Shown here: positions 1 through 5,308 of the stretch, piece after piece | Layout: each line of letters opens with the position of its first letter | Numbering within the stretch: the first letter of the stretch is position 1 | Source of the DNA: Planctomycetaceae bacterium | Lineage (GTDB): Bacteria > Planctomycetota > Planctomycetia > Pirellulales > Thermoguttaceae | Reading direction: 5' to 3' | Assembly: GCA_031266315.1 (NCBI GenBank) | Contig: JAISBG010000758.1 | Location: 1 to 8,582 of the forward strand | Length of the DNA stretch: 8,582 bases | The notes under the pieces: model-generated | The model's input: the letters and a program-made list of their open reading frames with translations, nothing else | Told to the model about the DNA's origin: nothing | Database searches by the model: none | Translations under genes and position numbers: made by a program

Positions 1-752
1 ATCCGTTTAGTTTGTTAAACACTTTTGGTGCGGGTAATTTTCGTAATTATTGGTACGCAACCGGTACACCGACTTTTCTTGTAAAAATGCTCAAAGAAGG
101 CAATTTTGAGATTCCTGATTTAGAAAATAATGTCCATATTTCTGTTATCGATATTACGGATTACAAAATCGGTTTGAATGATCCGATACCAATTCTTTAC
201 CAAAGCGGTTATCTGACGATTAAGGATTATGATGCGGAATTTGACGAATTTATATTAGGGTTTCCTAATGAAGAAGTGAAATTCAGTTTCCTAAAAGAAT
301 TGTTACCGGCTTATGTTCCCCAATACGCGACTAGCCAATATTTTTCGGCAGTATCTTTTATCAAAACACTTCGCGCGGGAGACATCAACGGTTTTATGGA
401 CAATTTACGTGCGTTTTACAGTAGTATTCCTTACGATTTGATGAAAAAGGAAAGCAAAGAGGAACGTTATTATCAGTTCATTTTTTATCTTCTCGTAACA
501 CTCATGGGGCAATTTATACAAACGGAAGTAAGAACCGCATCTGGTCGTGTTGATGCGGTAATCAAAACGGCGGACACGATTTTTGTTTTTGAATTTAAAA
601 TGGCAAATCACGGCACAGCGGAAGACGCCCTTGTTCAAATTGATTCCAAAGATTATTTGATTCCTTATACTGTTGACGGACGAAAAGTTGTCAAAGTCGG
701 TGCGGAATTCAGCGACAAAGAACGCGGACTGAGTCGTTGGAAAATTGAATAA
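1..752 (+). CDS. AAA-ATPase/PD-(D/E)XK nuclease-family protein, C-terminal part (5' truncated)
   Basis: The frame is open from the window edge (first full codon at 3, reading P-F-S-L-L-N), so the TTG at 12 is not the real start and the ATPase part lies outside. What remains begins with NYWYATGTPTFL, typical of the end of the AAA-ATPase-like domain (PF09820 type). The C-terminal third matches the PD-(D/E)XK superfamily 9 domain (DUF1703/PF08011). Counting from the TTG at 12, GRVD is at residues 178-181 and the catalytic-type FEFK at 193-196, followed by Q-I and a K-V-x-x-V-G strand; the putative metal-binding residues are D181, E194 and K196. These proteins are common in gut bacteria, often in many copies, and their cellular role is not established; a mobile-element or defence link is only a guess. 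It converges on the WD40 gene. Family assignment is confident, function is not. Confidence 0.85.
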   Translation, partial: PFSLLNTFGAGNFRNYWYATGTPTFLVKMLKEGNFEIPDLENNVHISVIDITDYKIGLNDPIPILYQSGYLTIKDYDAEFDEFILGFPNEEVKFSFLKELLPAYVPQYATSQYFSAVSFIKTLRAGDINGFMDNLRAFYSSIPYDLMKKESKEERYYQFIFYLLVTLMGQFIQTEVRTASGRVDAVIKTADTIFVFEFKMANHGTAEDALVQIDSKDYLIPYTVDGRKVVKVGAEFSDKERGLSRWKIE

Positions 753-856
753 TAAGTTTGCAGGAAATTGCCAATAGGTGTAGGGATTTTGAAAAACTCC
801 GAATCTTTATTTTTAATCCGTTTTTTGAGTTGATCTATTTTTGCAGTAATAATTGA
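753..856. other. Convergent intergenic spacer
   Basis: AT-rich spacer of about 100 bases between two convergent genes. I see only weak short complementarity (GGATTT with GAATCT-type pairing around 780-812) and T-runs at 812-828. No convincing terminator hairpin can be named. Confidence 0.4.
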
Positions 857-1867
857 TTATTTTTCGGAGACGTCCCAAAGCCGGATTTCATTGCCGCCGG
901 AACTGAGGAGTTGTGTTCCGTCGGGGCTGATTGCCAGACAGGTGATTGCACCGGGCTGACCGGTTAGTGTTTCGAGTTTTTCGCCGGTTTCAATATTCCA
1001 GATAATAATTGTCCGGTCTCCTCCTCCGGTAATCAGACGTTTGCCGTCCGAAGGAAAAGCAACTCCGAAAACACCTTTTTCATGTCCTTTGAATGTTTTG
1101 AGGGGTTTTCCTGTGGCGATATTCCAAAGAATTGCTGTTCCGTCGTAAGAGCCGGTTGCTGCTTTGGTTCCATCTGTGTTGAATGAAATGCAGCGAACCG
1201 TACTTTGATGTCCTTTGAGAACTTTGATTGGTTTTTTGGTTTGCGTACTCCAGATTGCCGCCGTTTTGTCGTTTGCTGCAGAAGCGAGTTTGGTGTTATC
1301 GGGACTGAAATCAATATCCATAATCGTATCAGAATGTCCGGTTAGTTTCCCGACGGGGTCTTTTCCTGTGCCGTTCCAGAGATAAATATTGTTATCTTTT
1401 CCGCCGGATGCCCAACCGGTTCCTTTTTTGGCAAACGCAACACACATTAAGGGAGCGGAATGAGCGTTGAGCATTTTGGGTTCTCCTTTGGCGGCGGCAT
1501 TCCAAAGAAAAGCGGAGAGACTTTCCGCAGCGATTGCAACAGTTCGGTTATCGGCAGCCACCGCAACCGAAAAAACATCGTTTCCAATTCCCAAACTTGT
1601 TGACTTAACATCTTCTCCGTTGAATTGCCAGAGAATGACCTTGTTATCGAACGACGAAGAGGCGAATGTTTTACCGTCGGAGCCGAACGCCGCAGAGGTT
1701 ACTTTGTCCGTGTGTCCCGAAAATGTTTGAATCAATCGTTCACTTGTTTCACTGTCATCACCCCGCAATCCGTCGGATTGACAGCAGTAAGGGAAAAGTA
1801 AGAACGAAAAAAATAGTACCAACTTTGTACTCAGAGAATTTTTGAGAGAGATTTTAAGGGGGAGCAT
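857..1867 (-). CDS. Secreted WD40-repeat protein (seven-bladed beta-propeller)
   Basis: A 336-residue protein. Residues 1-30 look like a Sec signal: lysines at 5, 9 and 15, then the hydrophobic stretch LVLFFSFLLFP, then C28-C29. The sequence before the cysteines (F-P-Y) is not a good lipobox, so lipid anchoring is uncertain. Seven WD repeats follow, starting near residues 47, 94, 134, 177, 219, 261 and 303. Most have the GH...W[NDS] pattern (GHTDKV...LW, GHSDTI...IW, GHQSTV...LW, GHEKGV...IW). Repeats 2 and 7 lack the GH dipeptide. Seven repeats make exactly one closed propeller, so the protein is probably an exported scaffold or binding protein; its partner is unknown. The ATG is supported by AAGGAG nine bases upstream (1877-1882 on the complement). 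No enzyme domain is fused to it, unlike many planctomycete WD40 proteins. Confidence 0.9.
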   Translation of the reverse strand: MLPLKISLKNSLSTKLVLFFSFLLFPYCCQSDGLRGDDSETSERLIQTFSGHTDKVTSAAFGSDGKTFASSSFDNKVILWQFNGEDVKSTSLGIGNDVFSVAVAADNRTVAIAAESLSAFLWNAAAKGEPKMLNAHSAPLMCVAFAKKGTGWASGGKDNNIYLWNGTGKDPVGKLTGHSDTIMDIDFSPDNTKLASAANDKTAAIWSTQTKKPIKVLKGHQSTVRCISFNTDGTKAATGSYDGTAILWNIATGKPLKTFKGHEKGVFGVAFPSDGKRLITGGGDRTIIIWNIETGEKLETLTGQPGAITCLAISPDGTQLLSSGGNEIRLWDVSEK

Positions 1868-1890
1868 CTTTTTTTTCTCCTTTTTTTTCT
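1868..1890 (-). promoter_or_regulatory. Ribosome binding site of the WD40 gene, flanked by A8 runs
   Basis: On the minus strand GGAG lies between two runs of eight A, with the second run forming the spacer to the ATG. The nine-base spacing is near optimal. The A8 spacer is prone to slippage and could alter SD-start spacing. Confidence 0.6.
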
Positions 1891-1918
1891 AAAATTCAGA
1901 TTTTTTAATTTTTATTTG

Positions 1919-1935
1919 AGTGAAACTCTTTCACT
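1919..1935. repeat. Inverted repeat AGTGAAA-CTC-TTTCACT in the divergent promoter region
   Basis: A perfect 7-bp inverted repeat with a 3-base centre, between the divergent WD40 and lipoprotein genes. It could be an operator or a short hairpin in the WD40 leader. Its position between divergent starts is the only evidence for a regulatory role. Confidence 0.4.
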
Positions 1936-1977
1936 TTGATTCAAATTATGATAACCTATTTTTTCGTAAAAAAAAGA

Positions 1978-1998
1978 ACGGCGGATTTTTACCGTCGT
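1978..1998. repeat. Hairpin upstream of the small lipoprotein gene
   Basis: ACGGCGG (1978-1984) pairs with CCGTCGT (1992-1998) around an ATTTTTA loop, 7 bp with one G-T wobble. It lies 50 bases before the lipoprotein start, probably in its untranslated leader, and could affect translation or act as a weak terminator. It is not a known riboswitch as far as I can tell. Confidence 0.35.
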
Positions 1999-2048
1999 AA
2001 ATTTTTGTTGTATCTAAAATCACCTTAAAAATGAAAGAGGTCTTTGTG

Positions 2049-2462
2049 ATGAAAAACAGTTTATTTTTTAGTCTTTTGTTGGCGTTACTTTTGTTGTCCG
2101 GTTGTAGTGATAAAGTTGGTCTGGGCGGAAAAGTAACATTCTCAGATGACGGCAGTCCGCTTGGTACCGGAACTGTTTGTTTTGAGACGGACACCTATTT
2201 GGCACGCGGTACTTTGAAAGCGGACGGCAGTTATGTTGTTGGTTCGCTTTCGGAAAAGGACGGACTTCCCGCCGGAAACTATCGTATTTATGTTTCCGGT
2301 GCTGAAAAGGAAATCGGTCAGGACAAAGACGGTATGTCTATCATGGAACCGTTGATTGACCCCAAATTCAGCAGTGGTTCAACTTCCGGTTTATCTCTTG
2401 ATGTAACCGCTTCGACAAAATCATTCGATTTTAAAGTTGATCGTTATGTTCCGAAAAAATGA
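2049..2462 (+). CDS. Small lipoprotein, transthyretin-like (carboxypeptidase regulatory-like) fold
   Basis: A 137-residue protein starting MKNSLFF. An ATG at 2031 is in frame, but AAAGAGG at 2034-2040 sits eight bases before the ATG at 2049, which fixes the start there. The N-terminus has a hydrophobic core followed by LLSGC, a good lipobox (lipid anchor on the Cys). The mature part (GGKVTFSDDGSPLGTGTVCF...GTLKADGSYVVGSL...GLPAGNYRIYVSG) has the GxVTF...DG...G.Y pattern of small planctomycete lipoproteins with one Ig/transthyretin-like beta-sandwich. The end (LDVTASTKSFDFKVDR) resembles the usual last strand. Its role is unknown; the protein is probably envelope-anchored. A second member of the class is at 4739-5221. 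A hairpin lies about 50 bases after the stop. Confidence 0.88.
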   Translation: MKNSLFFSLLLALLLLSGCSDKVGLGGKVTFSDDGSPLGTGTVCFETDTYLARGTLKADGSYVVGSLSEKDGLPAGNYRIYVSGAEKEIGQDKDGMSIMEPLIDPKFSSGSTSGLSLDVTASTKSFDFKVDRYVPKK

Positions 2463-2511
2463 AAACAATTCGGTATAGGCAATCTTTTTTGTAACTATCC
2501 ATATCTATCTC

Positions 2512-2554
2512 TAAGAGGCAGGCGGCTTTTCTCCGAAAAGTTATCTGCCTCTTA
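2512..2554 (+). terminator. Two-tier hairpin after the lipoprotein gene (probable terminator)
   Basis: TAAGAGGCAG (2512-2521) pairs perfectly with CTGCCTCTTA (2545-2554). Inside the loop a second stem, CTTTT (2526-2530) with AAAAG (2536-2540), closes on CTCCG. The following sequence is only AATTATTT, so the U-tract is weak. Its position 50 bases after the stop codon suggests a terminator or mRNA 3' end. Confidence 0.6.
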
Positions 2555-2573
2555 ATTATTTACGTAAATAATT
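2554..2573. repeat. Perfect 20-bp palindrome AATTATTTAC/GTAAATAATT
   Basis: Ten bases and their exact complement with no spacer, directly abutting the 2512-2554 hairpin. Such a spacer-free palindrome is more typical of a dimeric protein-binding site than of an RNA hairpin. No gene start is nearby, so its role is unknown. Confidence 0.6.
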
Positions 2574-2600
2574 GGTAATATTTCATCAGTAATCATAAGG

Positions 2601-2700
2601 CGGGCAACCTTTCACTTTAGGTGATCAACTTTCACTTTAGATGGGCAACCTTCATTTTAGGTGGGTGACCTTCATTTTAGGTGGGCGACCTTCATTTTAG
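2601..2700 (+). repeat. Tandem array of five 20-bp units
   Basis: Five units in exact 20-base register, at 2601, 2621, 2641, 2661 and 2681. The consensus is close to GTGGGCGACCTTCATTTTAG. The last three are nearly identical and the first two are more diverged (CTTTCACTTTAG). A sixth unit begins at 2701 but changes after GGGCGACC into the long repeat. Variants also end the long units (ACCTTCCATTTAG before 2848 and before 3079). Confidence 0.9.
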
Positions 2701-2847
2701 GGGGGCGACCTTTCGCTGAAAGGTCGCGTCGGCGATAGCCGACTGTGAACCAGATTAACTCCAGCAAAATGAGGGCTCAACCGGCGCAACCGCCCAGCGG
2801 GCGGATTGCCCACCCATTTTCTTGAAATTTCACAACCTTCCATTTAG
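2701..2847 (+). repeat. Long structured repeat, copy A (three hairpins)
   Basis: A 147-base unit. Hairpin 1 is CGACCTTTC-GCT-GAAAGGTCG (2706-2726, 9 bp). Hairpin 2 is GTCGGC-GATA-GCCGAC (2728-2743, 6 bp), separated from hairpin 1 by one base. Hairpin 3 is CCGCCC-AGC-GGGCGG (2790-2804, 6 bp). In addition GCCCACC in the tail can pair with GGTGGGC at the head of the next copy. The layout resembles REP/BIME-like or miniature mobile repeats; no coding potential is evident. Confidence 0.88.
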
Positions 2848-2968
2848 GTGGGCGACCTTTCGCTGAAAGGTCGCGTCGGCGATAGCCGACTGTGAACCAG
2901 ATTAACTCCGGCAAAATGAGGACTCAACCGGCGCAACCGTTCAGCGGACGGATTGCCCACCTATTTTT
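2848..2968 (+). repeat. Long structured repeat, copy B (tail missing)
   Basis: Nearly identical to copy A over the head, with hairpins 1 and 2 unchanged. Hairpin 3 reads CCGTTC-AGC-GGACGG (2937-2951), where one pair becomes T-A and the next T-G. The unit ends at CACCTATTTT, where it is joined directly to the internal GCCGACAGTGAA of copy C, so the tail found in A and C is missing. Confidence 0.85.
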
Positions 2969-3078
2969 GCCGACAGTGAATCAGATTAACTCCGGCAAAA
3001 GGAGGACTCAACCGGCGCAACCGCCCAGCGGGCGGATTGCCCACCCATTTTCTTGAAATTTCACAACCTTCCATTTAG
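2969..3078 (+). repeat. Long structured repeat, copy C (head missing)
   Basis: Begins inside the right arm of hairpin 2 (GCCGAC at 2969) and lacks hairpin 1 and the rest of hairpin 2. Hairpin 3 at 3021-3035 is the CCGCCC-AGC-GGGCGG form, and the tail up to CCATTTAG matches that of copy A. B plus C looks like a unit rearranged by recombination between copies. Confidence 0.85.
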
Positions 3079-3200
3079 GTGGGTGACCTTTCGCTGAAAG
3101 GTCGCGTCGGCGATAGCCGACAGTGAACCAGATTAACTCTGGCAAAATGAGGACTCAACCGGCGCAACCGTCCAGCGGACGGATTGCCCACCCATTTTCG
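3079..3200 (+). repeat. Long structured repeat, copy D
   Basis: Head with hairpins 1 and 2 as in A and B. Hairpin 3 at 3168-3182 is CCGTCC-AGC-GGACGG, fully paired: both sides of one pair differ from copy A (C-G to T-A). After CACCCATTTT the unit gives way to CGCTGACAGCG, itself a 5-bp inverted repeat, and the family similarity ends. Confidence 0.85.
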
Positions 3201-3239
3201 CTGACAGCGGACCTTTTTGATAAATTGCCCGCCTCTTTT

Positions 3240-3268
3240 TGCGAAATTTTGTGTGTTTCGCATTTTTT
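3240..3268 (+). terminator. Rho-independent terminator after the repeat array
   Basis: TGCGAAA (3240-3246) pairs perfectly with TTTCGCA (3256-3262) around a nine-base loop, followed at once by six T (3263-3268). This is a typical plus-strand terminator. The nearest upstream plus-strand gene ends at 2462, so it suggests that transcripts cross the repeat array, either as read-through or as a separate non-coding RNA. Confidence 0.6.
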
Positions 3269-3331
3269 CTATCCCTTTTTCGGGCATTGCTGTTGCAGTA
3301 CAAAATTTATTTGATAAATTATGTATCGGAC

Positions 3332-3359
3332 GTAGAGACGCAATACCTTACGTCTCTAC
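3332..3359. repeat. GTAGAGACG...CGTCTCTAC inverted repeat
   Basis: A perfect 9-bp stem (3332-3340 with 3351-3359) around a ten-base loop. Dispersed repeats with the same GTAGAGACG/CGTCTCTAC arms are familiar from other bacterial genomes, cyanobacteria among them (from memory). It is distinct from the CCGCCC family to its left. Confidence 0.6.
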
Positions 3360-3364
3360 AGAAC

Positions 3365-3434
3365 ACGCCGGACGGGTTCCCGCCCAAGACTGGCGGATGT
3401 CCGCACCCACCCATTTCCACCGACTGTGAACCAA
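3365..3434 (+). repeat. Hairpins and degenerate remnant of the long repeat, running into the regulator start
   Basis: CGCCGG (3366-3371) can pair with CTGGCG (3390-3395) with one wobble, enclosing CGGG-TT-CCCG. Next is GCGGA-TG-TCCGC (3393-3404), then CACCCACCCATTTCCACCGACTGTGAACC. That last stretch aligns with the B/C junction type of the array (CACCTATTTTTGCCGACAGTGAATC) and includes 14 bases identical to copies A and B (CCGACTGTGAACCA, 3420-3433). The remnant ends one base before the ATG of the regulator. Confidence 0.65.
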
Positions 3435-4646
3435 ATGAAAAAGCGTATATTGCTTGTTGTTGAGACGTCGCGTGGTCATGGGCGTCGGATTCTTGAAGGG
3501 ATTGCGGCGTTTGTTCGAGAGCGGACGGATTGGCAGATTTTTTTTGAAGATCGCAGCGTTCTCCAAAAACCTTCAAGATGGTTTTCAACATGGCATGGTG
3601 ATGGTATTATTACACGGTCTGCCGACCGGAAAACAGGTTCGATTCTTCGTGAAAAGAACATTCCCTTAGTGGAAATTCTTTCAGATTCCGGTTTTGAATG
3701 TGATGTTTTTGAGAACCACGATTATCTTGCGGAGTTGGCGGTGAATCATTTTTGGGATCGCGGTTTCCGTAATTTTGCGTTTTTTCGTGCCGATAAAACC
3801 GGTTGGTCGAAACGGCGCGGCAATGCTTTTGCCGCTCAATTGTTACGAAAGGGCGATGTAACCTGTTCTTTTTGTCCGTTGCCAAGTCAAAAGATCAAGA
3901 ATCATTTTCTTGACGGTTTGATTTGTTCGACGGATACCTTTTTAGGCGAATGGCTTCTTTCTCTTCCGAAACCGGTTGCGATTTTAGCGGCGATTGATAT
4001 TCATGCTTTTTATATTTTGGAGGCGTGCCAGAATGTGGGTATTGCGGTTCCTGAAGAGGCGGCGATTTTGGGTTGCGGCAATGATGATCTTGTTTGTTCG
4101 CTACTTTCGCCGCAACTTTCGAGTATTGACCTGAACAGCCGAATGTTCGGTTATACGGCGGCGCAACTTTTAGAAAAGAAAATGAATCACCCTCAAAAGT
4201 TATTTTCTCCGGTTATCATCAATCCGTCGCATGTTGTTGTCCGGCGGTCAACAGATATTATTGCGATTAACGATCCTGAAGTTGCTCAAGCACTTCGGTT
4301 TATTCGGAATCATTTTATGGAACCGATTGGAATTACCGAGATTGCGGAATCTGTTACGCTGACGCTTCGAACACTTCAACGTCGTTTCCATGACTGGTTG
4401 GGGCGATCGCCGGAAGCGGAGTTGACCCGTGTACGGTTGGAACACGCCGAACTCTTGTTACGTGATACGAATCTTCCGGTTACCGCTATTGGTCACCGGA
4501 TTGGTTTTTCACCGCCGCAATATTTTATGCGCGTTTTTCGCCGTGAACTGGGCATGACCCCGCAACAATATCGTCAGAAAAATCAAGTTATGGTGTTGAC
4601 GACTCCGTATGATCAGATGTTCGCGAAAAACAATCCGGCTGATTAG
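3435..4646 (+). CDS. XylR-type transcriptional regulator: LacI-like sensor domain plus AraC DNA-binding domain
   Basis: 403 residues from the ATG at 3435. Residues 1-275 form a periplasmic-binding-protein-like sensor: ILLVVETSRGHGRRILEGI at 5-23 is the usual first strand and helix of this family, and GNDDLVCSLLSPQLSSID (215-232) is its characteristic late motif. Residues 282-381 are an AraC/XylS domain with two helix-turn-helix units (about 299-321 and 348-372, ending ELGMTPQQYR). Homologues such as E. coli XylR bind a sugar and activate sugar-use genes; no such genes are near, so the ligand is unknown. A GTG at 3426 is in frame, but it lies inside a repeat remnant and neither start has a Shine-Dalgarno sequence. 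The gene converges with the lipoprotein/DUF1559 pair, so regulation of that pair is only a possibility. Confidence 0.9.
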   Translation: MKKRILLVVETSRGHGRRILEGIAAFVRERTDWQIFFEDRSVLQKPSRWFSTWHGDGIITRSADRKTGSILREKNIPLVEILSDSGFECDVFENHDYLAELAVNHFWDRGFRNFAFFRADKTGWSKRRGNAFAAQLLRKGDVTCSFCPLPSQKIKNHFLDGLICSTDTFLGEWLLSLPKPVAILAAIDIHAFYILEACQNVGIAVPEEAAILGCGNDDLVCSLLSPQLSSIDLNSRMFGYTAAQLLEKKMNHPQKLFSPVIINPSHVVVRRSTDIIAINDPEVAQALRFIRNHFMEPIGITEIAESVTLTLRTLQRRFHDWLGRSPEAELTRVRLEHAELLLRDTNLPVTAIGHRIGFSPPQYFMRVFRRELGMTPQQYRQKNQVMVLTTPYDQMFAKNNPAD

Positions 4647-4738
4647 CGGGAATCTTTCCTAATTCATTTTTTATTTTCAACAAACTAGTCCTTAAACAAG
4701 CGAAGAAATGTTTCAAATATTCATTTCATGCTTGACTT

Positions 4739-5221
4739 TCAATGTTTTTTCTTTTTGGAAATAACATTAGAATCTAATTTCAGATCAATAACATTTTTTC
4801 CTTTGGTAACTGTTGTCATCAAAGGAGATGTTTCGACATCGGTATAGGCAAGAGGAATTATTTCTTTACTTTCAAATTTGATAACAGCATCTTGTTTCGG
4901 ATCGAAATACGGTTTTTCAATTTCTTTTGTAACATATTTTGATACGGTAATATTGTAATCGCCTAAAACCGTTCCTTTTTCCGGTTCACCTTTCATCGAT
5001 GATAAGCGGTAAACACCATTCGTATCTGTTCGTCCCATTGCCGATATACCGATACCAAGTTGAACCGGATAAAAAGTAACTTCGGCATCAGAAACAGGAA
5101 CACCATCAAGTGTAACAGTTCCTTCAACCATTTCGGTTGAAACATAAATTGATTGTTTGCAACCCAAAAAAGCAAGAACGTAAAGAAAACACAAAAATAT
5201 TGGTAAACAATAATGTCTCAT
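4739..5221 (-). CDS. Small lipoprotein, transthyretin-like fold, downstream of the DUF1559 gene
   Basis: 160 residues. The signal peptide CLPIFLCFLYVLAFLGC has Cys at residue 21 preceded by F-L-G, a slightly loose lipobox. The mature part EGTVTLDGVPVSDAEVTFYP...GRTDTNGVYRLSS...GDYNITVSK is the classic planctomycete version of the carboxypeptidase regulatory-like/transthyretin fold. The tail IIPLAYTDVETSPLMTTVTKG followed by NVIDLKL is the usual final strand pair, and the protein ends in KKKKH. Such lipoproteins are often encoded beside DUF1559 genes, as here, 87 bases downstream on the same strand. The start ATG is preceded by four ATT triplets and has no visible Shine-Dalgarno site. The function is unknown; it is probably an envelope component acting with the pseudopilin-like protein. 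Confidence 0.88.
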   Translation of the reverse strand: MRHYCLPIFLCFLYVLAFLGCKQSIYVSTEMVEGTVTLDGVPVSDAEVTFYPVQLGIGISAMGRTDTNGVYRLSSMKGEPEKGTVLGDYNITVSKYVTKEIEKPYFDPKQDAVIKFESKEIIPLAYTDVETSPLMTTVTKGKNVIDLKLDSNVISKKKKH

Positions 5222-5246
5222 AATAATAATAATGTTGAAAGGAAAC

Positions 5247-5272
5247 CAAGTGTAACATTGGAGTTACACTTG
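5247..5272 (-). terminator. Hairpin between the DUF1559 gene and the lipoprotein gene
   Basis: CAAGTGTAAC (5247-5256) pairs perfectly with GTTACACTTG (5263-5272), a 10-bp stem with a six-base loop. On the minus strand it is followed by GTTTCCTTTC, not a clean U-tract. It may be an intercistronic attenuator or mRNA-stability element rather than a full terminator, since the lipoprotein gene has no obvious promoter of its own. Confidence 0.5.
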
Positions 5273-5308
5273 ATCTCGTATTAGACCATAACTTAAATAT
5301 AAAATGTT

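Noticed and set aside
1784..1786. Lipobox in the WD40 protein (Cys 28/29)
   Set aside because: The residues before the cysteines are F-P-Y, which does not fit a lipobox. Kept as a generic secretion signal only.
1936..1962. TTGATT...TATTTT or TATGAT as the lipoprotein promoter
   Set aside because: Spacing of 15 bases for the first pair, and no -35 at the right distance for TATGAT. The AT-rich background makes such matches likely by chance.
2601..3200. CRISPR array
   Set aside because: Units are directly adjacent or of unequal length (20, 110-147 bases), with no unique spacers of constant size between identical repeats, and no cas gene in the window.
3426..3434. GTG at 3426 as regulator start
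   Set aside because: In frame but inside repeat-derived sequence; the ATG nine bases later begins at the conserved first strand. Neither has an SD, so this remains uncertain.
3075..3591. Several open frames of 60-90 codons on both strands across the repeat array and the regulator start
   Set aside because: They are translations of repeat hairpins or shadows of the regulator gene, lack ribosome sites and show no recognisable protein pattern.
4705..4727. GAAATG/CATTTC as terminator for the convergent genes at 4646 and 4739
   Set aside because: Six AT-rich pairs with an eleven-base loop and no T-run; too weak to call.
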